NCBI GenBank assembly: GCA_009692825.1
Contig: SHYL01000006.1
Location: 1 to 43,327, forward strand
Length of the DNA stretch: 43,327 nt
From: Dehalococcoidia bacterium
GTDB lineage: Bacteria > Chloroflexota > Dehalococcoidia > SHYB01 > SHYL01
Direction of reading: 5' to 3'
The position numbers and the translations under genes were made by a program. Below the pieces are notes generated by a model that did no database searches, was not told the origin of the DNA, and saw nothing but the letters and a program-made list of their open reading frames with translations. Numbering within the stretch: position 1 is the stretch's first letter; every line of letters starts with the position of its first letter. Below, one piece after another: positions 15,134-23,333 of this stretch.

Positions 15134-16551
15134 ATCCACTCGAAAAACACATAAAGTCTTCCCTTGAGCAAAATGGTTTTGCGGGCATAGAAAGACTTCT
15201 TCTTGTAGGCGTATCCGGCGGCCCGGACTCCGTGTGCCTTCTGCACGCTTTGCACGCCATCGCGAAAGATTCAGGCTTGCGAATCCATGTTGCGCACCTT
15301 AATCATGGCCTACGCGGTAAAGAGTCCAAGGCGGACGCTAATTTCGTACAGTCGCTCGCAAAAACACTTGGATTGCCGTCCACAATCAGGCTTGCCGACA
15401 CGCTGGCATTTAAAAAGGCTTACAAACTCACAACCGAGCAGGCTGCTCGCGAGCTCAGGTATCGTTTCTTCTACGCCCTTGCGAAAGAGCTAAAAGCAGA
15501 TGCAGTCGTGCTCGGGCATACCGCAGACGATCAGGCCGAAACAGTCCTTATGCACATGATCCGTGGCGCAGGTCTAAAAGGCATAGGCGGCATGTCGGAA
15601 ATGTCAGACTGGCGTATGAAGAGCAGCACACCTGCAATTACTATTCTGCGCCCTCTACTGCATATCACTCGAAAAGAGACGCACGACTACTGCGATAAGT
15701 TGAAGCTGGACCCGAGAACAGATTCTTCCAACCAATCGCTGGAATTCTGGCGCAACCGTATACGACTGCAGTTGATGCCGGAGCTAAGGAAACACAACCC
15801 CGAAATTGTTAGCTCGCTTCGACGCCTGGCAACTTTGGCGAGAGAAGGCAATGACTTTATCAACGTTGCGGCCCAAAATGTAATCAACTCGTTGGGCAGT
15901 GCGAGCGGGAATGGAATAGCGTTTCGCACCGACCGATTTCAACAGGTACATAAAACCGTTCAAGGCGCCGCTGTACGGATGGCAATAAAAACCGTCTCAG
16001 GCAGTCTTGATGATATTGAAGAGACCCACGTAGATGCTGTTTTGAGCCTCTTGAACGCCAGAGCCGGGTCAGGAGCCAATATCAGCCTCGGAATGCATGC
16101 TGTGCGCCTTTACAACGAGCTATGGCTAGGTTCAGGCGAACCTCCGTCGCCCTGGCCGCCGCTCAAGAAGTCATATGTCATCAAAGTGCCGGGCACAACT
16201 AGGGCGGGTCCATGGGATGTATTAGCGGAATCGTCAGGCCTAAAGAGCATCCGTAACGGCCATGATCGCATGCAGGTAAGCCTGCGAAAAGATGCGCTCA
16301 AAGGCAAACTAACCCTACGCCCATGGGGAGCTGGCGACATGATCGTCCCGCTGGGCATGAAGGGGCACAAGAAGTTGCAGGATGTCTTCGTCGACGAAAA
16401 AGTCCCTCGCCACTGGCGTAAAAATATCCCGGTATTATGCGATGACGATAAGGTATTATGGGTGACGGGCTTCAAAACAAGCGAGGAAGCTAAAACTACG
16501 AAAGAAACTAGGGAAGTCATAACGATATCCCTCCAGAAATCAGGACGGTAA
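15130..16551 (+). CDS. tilS: tRNA(Ile)-lysidine synthetase
   Basis: TilS converts C34 of the CAU-anticodon tRNA-Ile2 to lysidine, so it reads AUA. The 473-aa protein has the N-type ATP pyrophosphatase P-loop VSGGPDSVCLL (residues 28-38), HLNHGLRGKES, the HTADDQAETVLMHMIRG block and the LRPLLHITRKETHDYC region, and ends with a TilS C-terminal domain (LRPWGAGDMIVPLGMKGHKK). It starts at ATG 15130, overlapping the end of the upstream phosphatase reading frame, so the two are probably coupled. Its likely substrate tRNA is present at 8017 in the window. Confidence 0.95.
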   Translation: MNPLEKHIKSSLEQNGFAGIERLLLVGVSGGPDSVCLLHALHAIAKDSGLRIHVAHLNHGLRGKESKADANFVQSLAKTLGLPSTIRLADTLAFKKAYKLTTEQAARELRYRFFYALAKELKADAVVLGHTADDQAETVLMHMIRGAGLKGIGGMSEMSDWRMKSSTPAITILRPLLHITRKETHDYCDKLKLDPRTDSSNQSLEFWRNRIRLQLMPELRKHNPEIVSSLRRLATLAREGNDFINVAAQNVINSLGSASGNGIAFRTDRFQQVHKTVQGAAVRMAIKTVSGSLDDIEETHVDAVLSLLNARAGSGANISLGMHAVRLYNELWLGSGEPPSPWPPLKKSYVIKVPGTTRAGPWDVLAESSGLKSIRNGHDRMQVSLRKDALKGKLTLRPWGAGDMIVPLGMKGHKKLQDVFVDEKVPRHWRKNIPVLCDDDKVLWVTGFKTSEEAKTTKETREVITISLQKSGR

Positions 16552-16562
16552 AAGAGATTAAT

Positions 16563-17162
16563 ATGCCTCCTACACTAAAAATAGGCGAAGTAATAGAATC
16601 GACTACCACCACCTTCTCGGCGCAGTGCAAGCTGCACCAGCCGCCACCGTTCGGTTCATTCGTAGTTAGCGGTGGGGACATCACGACGATAGCGGTCGTC
16701 TCGCGGGTAGAGACGAAAAGCGTAGATCCAGGACGTTTGCCGATGGCATTAGGTGATGATTTATCAAATCAAGACGATGTCTACAAAAACAACCCACATC
16801 TTGACCAGCTGCTGCGCACCGATTTCCATGCGCTTATCGTTGGACATAAGGCCCGCAACATATGGCATCAGACCTTACCACCAACCCCTCCTAAGCTCCA
16901 CAGCTTTGTTTTCGTGTGCGCTGAGGTCGACGTTAAAGCATTTACATCAAACCTGGATTTCCTCAAGACTATTTTGAACGCTGGAATCCCAGCCACTGAC
17001 GCTCTCCTTGCAGCCATGCTTAATTACTCCTCATCAACCCAAAGCGACAGGGATGCTTTTCTATTCAACTCTGGTAAAAAACTGGCTTCGTTGCTTCCGA
17101 GGGAAGTATCCAGACTCACATCCATTCTTAAACAACTTACAGCAAACGCTTCTCCGGTCTGA
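16563..17162 (+). CDS. HerA-associated protein, possible HAS-barrel domain
   Basis: A 199-aa protein of unconfirmed family. Its N-terminal 70 residues (LKIGEVIESTTTTFSAQCKL, FGSFVVSGG, TIAVVSRVET) look like a small beta-barrel of the HAS type found at the N-terminus of HerA ATPases. It has no nuclease motif and no transmembrane helix. The C-terminal half is helical, with many Leu and Ser residues. It lies 26 bp upstream of a HerA-like ATPase on the same strand, so joint function in DNA end processing is a reasonable inference. It does not resemble NurA, the usual HerA partner. Naming it further would be speculation. Confidence 0.55.
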   Translation: MPPTLKIGEVIESTTTTFSAQCKLHQPPPFGSFVVSGGDITTIAVVSRVETKSVDPGRLPMALGDDLSNQDDVYKNNPHLDQLLRTDFHALIVGHKARNIWHQTLPPTPPKLHSFVFVCAEVDVKAFTSNLDFLKTILNAGIPATDALLAAMLNYSSSTQSDRDAFLFNSGKKLASLLPREVSRLTSILKQLTANASPV

Positions 17163-17188
17163 GACAGAAGTGGTTGTATAATCCAGCC

Positions 17189-18841
17189 ATGTCTACCACA
17201 GACCCATTCGATACCAAGGAATCTTTACAAAACCAGCGGCTGGGCGTTATCGTCGGCGGCTCGCTTTCTGAGGGCCTGATAATAAGGCTTGACCCACAGA
17301 TAGCAGTTGAGGACATGGCCGTCGGGCGGTTCATCACGATGCAAGGCGCTGGGAAGCGATTCATCGGCCTGGTTGCGGACGTATCGCTGGCAGACGACCC
17401 ATCACTCAGCCAGGCTGCACCAGAGGCAAACAATCCATTTATCTCCAAAGTCCTGTCCGCAACCTACGGCTACAGTGTTATAAAAGTAAAGCCATATCTG
17501 ATAATCGGCGGAACCGCGGAGGCAATCCTGGACGGACCTCAGCCAGCTAAAACGATTCCGGGACTGTTTACCGCCGCGGCCGAAGCATCGCAATCAGACG
17601 TTGAAACAATATTCGGTAAAGATGACGACAAGCACCTGTGGATTGGCAGCCCGCTCGATATGGAATGCAACCTCAACCTGAATGTCGAAGAAGCGGTTAG
17701 GCGCTCAAACGGGATTTTCGGCAAGAGCGGCACCGGTAAAACATTCCTGGCTCGCATATTGCTAGCGGGCATCGTACAGAAGGGGCGCGCTGTAAATCTA
17801 GTCTTCGATATGCACAGCGAGTACGGCTGGGGGGGGAAGAGGGAAGACGGCACGCAGGTTAAGGGACTGAAAGCCTTGTTCAGCTCTAAGGTGGCGGTAT
17901 TTACTCTCGACCCGGACCGTATGCGCGCCCGTGGCGTAAGCGCTGACCACGACGTCACGATCAGCTATGACGATATAGAGCCGGAAGACATATCTCTGCT
18001 AAAGAACACGTTGAACCTGTCGGACCCTGCCGCTGATTGCGCTTATGTACTCGCAAACCGTTTTGGCAATAAATGGTTCTCAAAATTCATGGCGATGGAC
18101 ACCGGCGACTTTGAGACTTACGCCAAGTCCATCAACGTAAACGAGCAGGCGCTTCGTACGCTGCACCGCCGCCTGCAGCAACTAACCCGACTGAAATTCC
18201 TGCGCCCGGATTCACGCAGCGATTCTGTTAATGCCATCCTGTCGAACCTCAACGGCGGACGCCACGTAGTCTTGGAATTCGGAGGCTATGGGGATGACCT
18301 CAAGGCTTACATACTTGTGGCCAACCTTCTCACGCGACGTATCCATGAGAAATACAGGGAACAGGTGGAAGCTGCCATGGGCGAGCGCTCCAAAGAACCC
18401 ACGCCGCTTGTTATAACCATCGAGGAAGCACACAAATACCTGACCCCAGGAATCGCTGGACAGACCATATTTGGAACCATCGCACGTGAAATGCGTAAAT
18501 ACAATGTCACGCTGCTTATCGTTGATCAGCGGCCGTCCGAAATAGACGATGAGGTAATGAGCCAGCTGGGAACGAAGTTCACCTGCCAGCTCGACAATGA
18601 GAAAGACGTGGACGCTGTGCTTTCCGGCGCATCTGGCAGGAGCGAGCTAAGGTCCGTGCTGTCACGCCTCGAGAGTAAGCAGCAGGCGCTAGTGTTCGGG
18701 CATGCTGTACCTATGCCTGTAGTAGTGCGCGTACGTGATTACGGAACTCTTGATTCTTACAAATCCTTTGGGTGGAAAGAACAAGCGGAGGCCATGAAGC
18801 AATCGAAGTCGGAAGTGGATAAGCTCTGGGGGAAATCGTAG
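17189..18841 (+). CDS. HerA-like (DUF87) ATPase / DNA translocase
   Basis: A HerA/FtsK-superfamily ATPase of 550 aa, expected to form hexameric DNA translocases that feed NurA-type nucleases in end resection. The N-terminal HAS barrel is residues ~15-120 (GVIVGGSLSEGLIIRLDPQI; GRFITMQGAGKRFIGLVADV). Walker A GIFGKSGTGKTFLARILLAG lies at 178-185, the acidic FDMHSEYGW at ~208-216, and ITIEEAHKYLTPG (DEXH-like Walker B) follows, then IVDQRPSEIDDEVMSQLGT. The track starts at TTG 17174; ATG 17189 is preferred. A TATAAT lies only 6 bp before that ATG, so a leaderless transcript is possible. No nurA follows in the window. Confidence 0.88.
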   Translation: MSTTDPFDTKESLQNQRLGVIVGGSLSEGLIIRLDPQIAVEDMAVGRFITMQGAGKRFIGLVADVSLADDPSLSQAAPEANNPFISKVLSATYGYSVIKVKPYLIIGGTAEAILDGPQPAKTIPGLFTAAAEASQSDVETIFGKDDDKHLWIGSPLDMECNLNLNVEEAVRRSNGIFGKSGTGKTFLARILLAGIVQKGRAVNLVFDMHSEYGWGGKREDGTQVKGLKALFSSKVAVFTLDPDRMRARGVSADHDVTISYDDIEPEDISLLKNTLNLSDPAADCAYVLANRFGNKWFSKFMAMDTGDFETYAKSINVNEQALRTLHRRLQQLTRLKFLRPDSRSDSVNAILSNLNGGRHVVLEFGGYGDDLKAYILVANLLTRRIHEKYREQVEAAMGERSKEPTPLVITIEEAHKYLTPGIAGQTIFGTIAREMRKYNVTLLIVDQRPSEIDDEVMSQLGTKFTCQLDNEKDVDAVLSGASGRSELRSVLSRLESKQQALVFGHAVPMPVVVRVRDYGTLDSYKSFGWKEQAEAMKQSKSEVDKLWGKS

Positions 18842-18850
18842 CTCAATTAG

Positions 18851-19027
18851 CTACTTTTGAATATCTTTCGGCGCGTCCATTATGTCAATCCAAGCCCTGG
18901 CAAAGCTGTCCTCTTCGTCCTTAGGCATCCCACACGTACTTAGATAAGATTTTCCGATGCTTACTTTCACCCGCGATTCAGCAAGACCAAATAGGTTTTC
19001 CAGCAACTTAATTGTCGACTTGAACAT
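18851..19027 (-). CDS. Small 58-aa ORF, unknown function
   Basis: Missing from the track because it is shorter than 60 codons. ATG 19027 to TAG 18851-18853 encodes 58 aa beginning MFKSTIKLLENLFGLAESRV, with a charged acidic middle (PKDEEDSFARAWIDIMDAPK). No signal peptide, membrane helix or motif could be recognised, and no good ribosome binding site precedes it. It lies 34 bp downstream of nfo on the same strand, so it may be cotranscribed. It could also be a remnant of a longer gene. The open frame fills most of an otherwise empty 220-bp gap, which is the main argument for it. Confidence 0.45.
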   Translation of the reverse strand: MFKSTIKLLENLFGLAESRVKVSIGKSYLSTCGMPKDEEDSFARAWIDIMDAPKDIQK

Positions 19028-19061
19028 ACTACAAATTTACATCAAATCTGGTGACGCGGTG

Positions 19062-19919
19062 CTAAGTCTTCGCGCCTATTCTAGATCGGATATCTTTCAA
19101 TATATTCACGTTTTTCTGGTCTGGACCCTGGTCCTCGAAACCGGGTACTTCTAGAAGGAATGGTACATCGGCGAAAGCGGGGTGCGACATTATCGATTCG
19201 AACCCTGATATTCCTATCTTCCCCTCACCAATGTTCTCATGCCTATCTATACCCCATCCAAGCTCACCTTTTGAATCATTGGCATGCACAGCAACAAGGT
19301 TTTTTATCCCAATCTCTTTATCGAAATCTTCCATAACCTTTACGATTGCATCTTTATTCGCAAGGTTATAGCCTGCGGCAAACGCGTGTTCGGTATCCAG
19401 GCAAACCTTCACTTGCGGACTGTCTATCTCTCTCATAACCGTGCCAATATCAGCAAACTTGGCGCCGATATGCTGGCCCATGCCAGCGCAGTTCTCGATA
19501 ACGAGAAAGATGTCCTTTGGGGCGCGTTCCAGTACTGTGGTCATGCCGCCTGCCACCTGCTTCAGCACAGCATCATACCCTGCGCCTTTGTGGCTCCCGA
19601 TATGAAATATGACACCCTTGGCACCTATGGCTGAACCAAATTCCATATATTGGACTAGCGAGTCTATGGCCTTCCCAAGGTTTTCCTCAGTCTTCGTAGC
19701 CATGTTGATCAGGTATATAGCGTGTAGGAAAGTGTGATCTATTTTTGCATCATGCGCCTTCTGCTTATATTCAGCTGCTTCCGCATCTGTGACCATCTTG
19801 AACCGCCAGCTTTGAGGACCTGAAGCGAATATCTGAACAGCCTCCGCGCCGATCAGATTCGCGCGCTCAACGGCCTTTGTAATGCCGCCAGCAGTGGAAA
19901 CATGAGCACCGATTCGCAT
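19062..19919 (-). CDS. nfo: Endonuclease IV (AP endonuclease)
   Basis: Nfo cleaves abasic sites during base excision repair; it is a TIM-barrel enzyme with a trinuclear zinc centre. Motifs are MRIGAHVSTAGGI (N-terminus), LHAIYLINMATKTEEN, GVIFHIGSHKGAG, ENCAGMGQHIGAKF, VCLDTEHAFAAGYNL and HANDSKGELGWGIDRHENIGE, with the metal-ligand His, Asp and Glu residues in place. The ORF track starts at 19940, but ATG 19919 is preceded by AGAGGTG and aligns with the family N-terminus; this gives 285 aa, the usual size. It is divergent from pabB, with a 68-bp shared gap. Confidence 0.95.
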   Translation of the reverse strand: MRIGAHVSTAGGITKAVERANLIGAEAVQIFASGPQSWRFKMVTDAEAAEYKQKAHDAKIDHTFLHAIYLINMATKTEENLGKAIDSLVQYMEFGSAIGAKGVIFHIGSHKGAGYDAVLKQVAGGMTTVLERAPKDIFLVIENCAGMGQHIGAKFADIGTVMREIDSPQVKVCLDTEHAFAAGYNLANKDAIVKVMEDFDKEIGIKNLVAVHANDSKGELGWGIDRHENIGEGKIGISGFESIMSHPAFADVPFLLEVPGFEDQGPDQKNVNILKDIRSRIGAKT

Positions 19920-19987
19920 GAGACACCTCTGTAAAACCAATCAAGAATATAATCTCTCGGTAAGGTAGTTTATCAGACAGTCATTAA

Positions 19988-21445
19988 ATGAAAAATGTAT
20001 CAGCAGTTTCTCCAATTGTTAACAAGATTCCATGGACTGAGCCTTCTGCTCTTTTCAAAGCAGCCGCGTCCAAAAAACATACCTTTTACCTCAACAGCAG
20101 CTTAAACTCGCCAAAGCTTGGACGGTATTCATACATAGGGTTCGAACCGTTCCTCACATTTTCTGCCAGCGGACCATCCATACGACTAGAGCAGAATGGC
20201 AAAATCAGTCAATCGAAGGGCGATCCATTCGAAGTACTCGAATCCTTGATGGCAAAGTACAGAATGCTGGGCTTAACTGAGCCGATTCCATTTACCTGCG
20301 GCGCAGTTGGGTATCTTGGCTATGAATTAAGACATTTTGCGGAAAAACTGCCCGAATCGAGCAAGGCTCCGTCGTCGGGTTATGCCGATGCGTGGTTTGG
20401 GTTCTACGACGCGCTTTTTGCCTTCGACCACTTGCTCCATAACATGTTCGTGATATCTACTGGATTATCTGCGCAGTACGAAGCAAGAAACGATGTGGCT
20501 ACGGCAAAAGCAGATGGCTTGTCGAAATTTGCCGGCCAGATCGCTGTACATAAATACAAGAATGAGCAGCCTGTAACTTTTCCAGCAGGGAAGATGCTAA
20601 CCAATATGTCCAAAGATGAATATGCTGGAATGGTAAACAAAGCCAGACAGTACATCGAAGAAGGCGAAATCTATCAGGCTAATCTATCTCAACAATTCAA
20701 ATGTAAAATAGGCGCGTCAGCTGAACTGCTGTACCTGGGACTGTGCGCCAGAAATCCTGCTCCTTTTAGCTGTTATATAGATACCGAAGAGATTCAAATC
20801 CTTAGCTCTTCGCCTGAGCGATTCTTGAAAATCGATGGGAAACACATAGAAACAAGACCGATCAAAGGCACTATGCCGCGCGGGTCCACTCTTGAAGAAG
20901 ACAATCGCCTTATTAACAAGCTGAAAGCCAGCACTAAAGATAAGGCAGAACACATCATGATCGTTGATCTTGAACGCAATGATTTAGGCAAGGTCTGCTT
21001 ACCTGGCAGTGTGAAGGTTGACGAACTCATGGCCCTGGAAAGCTACGCGACAGTACATCACCTCACATCTACCATTACGGGAGAACTCAAGCCTGAAAAG
21101 AGGCTAGACCAAATACTTAGGGCATGCTTCCCTGGAGGCTCGATAACTGGAGCGCCCAAGATTAGAGCAATGCAAATCATCGATGAACTTGAACCAACGA
21201 ATAGGGGCATCTATACAGGCTGTATTGGTTACCTTGGCTTCGATGGCAACCTTGATTTGAACATTGCAATACGCACGATAGTGATTCAAAGGGGTACAGC
21301 AATCTTCAACCTTGGCGGCGGTATCGTTTACGACTCCGACCCGGAGAAAGAATATCAGGAAACGCTGGACAAAGGCAAAGCTATATTTGAGCTGCTTACG
21401 TCATACCAACCGGGCGCGGCGGCCGCCAAAAGCGACATTGCATAG
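19988..21445 (+). CDS. pabB: Aminodeoxychorismate synthase component I
   Basis: This 485-aa member of the chorismate-utilising family makes 4-amino-4-deoxychorismate for folate synthesis. It is assigned to PabB rather than TrpE by the PIKGTMPRG motif (K293), where TrpE has an alanine, and by YIEEGEIYQANLSQQF. Other blocks are IMIVDLERNDLGKVC, HHLTSTITGEL, FPGGSITGAPKIRAMQIIDE and GIYTGCIGYLGF. pabC follows immediately. There is no pabA glutaminase gene nearby, so it must use free ammonia or a PabA/TrpG encoded elsewhere. No ribosome binding site is evident; TATAAT lies about 34 bp upstream. Confidence 0.93.
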   Translation: MKNVSAVSPIVNKIPWTEPSALFKAAASKKHTFYLNSSLNSPKLGRYSYIGFEPFLTFSASGPSIRLEQNGKISQSKGDPFEVLESLMAKYRMLGLTEPIPFTCGAVGYLGYELRHFAEKLPESSKAPSSGYADAWFGFYDALFAFDHLLHNMFVISTGLSAQYEARNDVATAKADGLSKFAGQIAVHKYKNEQPVTFPAGKMLTNMSKDEYAGMVNKARQYIEEGEIYQANLSQQFKCKIGASAELLYLGLCARNPAPFSCYIDTEEIQILSSSPERFLKIDGKHIETRPIKGTMPRGSTLEEDNRLINKLKASTKDKAEHIMIVDLERNDLGKVCLPGSVKVDELMALESYATVHHLTSTITGELKPEKRLDQILRACFPGGSITGAPKIRAMQIIDELEPTNRGIYTGCIGYLGFDGNLDLNIAIRTIVIQRGTAIFNLGGGIVYDSDPEKEYQETLDKGKAIFELLTSYQPGAAAAKSDIA

Positions 21446-22318
21446 ATGAAACCCACCGTATACCTGAATGGCAACTTTGTGCATGCGGATAAAGCCAGCG
21501 TCTCATCGATAGACACAGCATACCTATACGGCTACGGGATATTCGACTCACTGCGCATATATGGCGGAGTGCCCTTCTTGCTGGATAGACATCTAGCCCG
21601 GCTTGCAACTGGCGCCGACTTCCTTGGAATAGACAGGCCAAACCCAAAAACGATCGCAAATGTTGTTCACGAGCTCATAAAACGAAATGGGGACACTGAG
21701 GCGAGGGTCCGAATTACCTTATCCATGACAGGAATCGGAATAGTACCCACGCTGCCTGAAAAGCGTATCGCAACATTATTTATAGCCATGATGCCATTGG
21801 ATGTCCATTCCATAGAACAAGCCCAGAGTAAAGGGGTGCGGGCCATCATCTCGCATAAAGCCACCCGGACCACTGGACCACTATCCGCTATTAAAGGAAC
21901 GGCTCAGGCATTAGGAATCATAGCGCAATCTGAGGCCCATGACTCTGACGCGGACGAAGCGATCTTGCTGAACGATAAGGGAATGCTCGCTGAAGGGTCA
22001 TTCTCAAATCTTTTTATAGCAAAAAATGGAGTTCTGATTACTCCAGACTTAAAAAGTGGGATATTACCGGGCATAACCAGAGAAGCTGTTATAGCGTCAG
22101 CTAAGCGCAACGGCATACCCATTGAAATGAGACAGGTAAAGCTTAACGAAGCCGTTAAAGCTGATGAGATATTCCTCACTAATTCAGTAAGAGAAATAGT
22201 TCCTATTATCGCGCTGAACGCCAAAGCCGTAGATAACGGTAAGCCTGGGGTCATAACAAAACGACTTCTTACAGCATATAAAGCCCTGGCTAAACGAGAG
22301 ACGAACCGAGCAGATTAG
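21446..22318 (+). CDS. pabC: Class IV aminotransferase, probable aminodeoxychorismate lyase
   Basis: A 290-aa PLP-dependent fold-type IV enzyme. It opens with VYLNGNFVHADKASVSSIDT, contains FDSLRIYGGVPFLLDRHLARL, has the likely catalytic lysine in SAIKGTAQALG (K150), and ends with LAEGSFSNLFIAKNGVLITP plus LPGITREAVI. Sequence alone cannot separate 4-amino-4-deoxychorismate lyase from branched-chain or D-amino acid transaminase. Its ATG directly follows the pabB stop (zero spacing), so PabC, which converts aminodeoxychorismate to PABA, is the best call. It ends convergently with secF in a 4-bp overlap of the two stop codons. Confidence 0.85.
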   Translation: MKPTVYLNGNFVHADKASVSSIDTAYLYGYGIFDSLRIYGGVPFLLDRHLARLATGADFLGIDRPNPKTIANVVHELIKRNGDTEARVRITLSMTGIGIVPTLPEKRIATLFIAMMPLDVHSIEQAQSKGVRAIISHKATRTTGPLSAIKGTAQALGIIAQSEAHDSDADEAILLNDKGMLAEGSFSNLFIAKNGVLITPDLKSGILPGITREAVIASAKRNGIPIEMRQVKLNEAVKADEIFLTNSVREIVPIIALNAKAVDNGKPGVITKRLLTAYKALAKRETNRAD

Positions 22319-23331
22319 GCCTTGCCTGCAGCCGTTGGTGCGGTATGCGCAGGCTGACCTTTTTTAGAAGACTTAAGCCATGGCATAAAGTTACGGTACT
22401 CTCTCTTCTCCCAGACCACCAGTATTTGGGCGGCATTGAAGATAGAGCTGTACGTTCCAATCGATACGCCTACCAGAAGTACCAGCATGAAGTCTCTCAG
22501 CGTCGATCCACCGAACAGGAGAATGGCCAGAATCGTAAACACCAGCGTCATGCTTGTGCTGATAGAGCGCCCCATGGTCTCTATGATACTGGCGTTAACT
22601 GCGCCTTCGTAGCTTCCGCCCACACCCTTGTTAACATTCTCTCTTATACGGTCGAAAACCACGATCGTATCGTGGACGCTGAAACCAACTACGGTGAGAA
22701 TACCAGTGATAAACATCAGGTTAACTTCAGCATTTATGAGTTTACCGAATATTGAAAAGGCGCCGATTGTAATCATGACGTCGTGGGAAAGAGTGATTAT
22801 GGCAGCAACGCCATACCTTAAGGAGTTCTTTATTTTGTGGAATGCCCATGTGATATACAAAAGGATACCGATAGCCGCTACGACCACAGCAAGAAAGGCT
22901 GCGGTAACAACTTTGCGGGCTACCAGAGGCGATACTGTCTCAAATGATGACGTCTGTATATCCCCAAACTTAGCAGTAAGCGCTTCGCGAAGCAGCGTTG
23001 CTTCACCTTTTACGGACACATTCCCTGTAGCGTCACGCTGGTCTTGCGTCAGCTCCCGGGTTCGAATGAAATACGTATTTGCATCTACCCCTTGGACTAT
23101 GGCATCTCTGTAGCTAAGAACGGAAAGCTCATCATGGATGGCTGCGCTATCAACAGGCTTTTGAAAATGAAGTGTAAATGAAGAGCCGCTGGCAAAATCA
23201 ATTCCGATCCTAAGTCCAGGAGGTATCATGAGGGAAATGATTCCAGGAATAATCAACAAGGCGGAAAACAAAAAGTACCAGTACCTTTTGCTTACAAAAT
23301 CGATTGTCCGTTTTGTCTGATTCTGCTGCAT
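22315..23331 (-). CDS. secF: Protein translocase subunit SecF
   Basis: SecF works with SecD to use proton motive force in late protein export. The 338-aa protein has an N-terminal membrane helix (~20-38), the SecF-type GIDFASGSSFTLHF periplasmic start, then five hydrophobic helices. The conserved DVMITIGAFSIFGKLINAEV and VGFSVHDTIVVFDRIRENV motifs are visible. It follows secD by 2 bp in the same reading direction, and the pair is downstream of cca and def. Length and motif order fit the family. A short hydrophilic tail (KSSKKGQPAHTAPTAAGKA) is variable. No nearby yajC was seen. Confidence 0.95.
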   Translation of the reverse strand: MQQNQTKRTIDFVSKRYWYFLFSALLIIPGIISLMIPPGLRIGIDFASGSSFTLHFQKPVDSAAIHDELSVLSYRDAIVQGVDANTYFIRTRELTQDQRDATGNVSVKGEATLLREALTAKFGDIQTSSFETVSPLVARKVVTAAFLAVVVAAIGILLYITWAFHKIKNSLRYGVAAIITLSHDVMITIGAFSIFGKLINAEVNLMFITGILTVVGFSVHDTIVVFDRIRENVNKGVGGSYEGAVNASIIETMGRSISTSMTLVFTILAILLFGGSTLRDFMLVLLVGVSIGTYSSIFNAAQILVVWEKREYRNFMPWLKSSKKGQPAHTAPTAAGKA

Positions 23332-23333
23332 GG

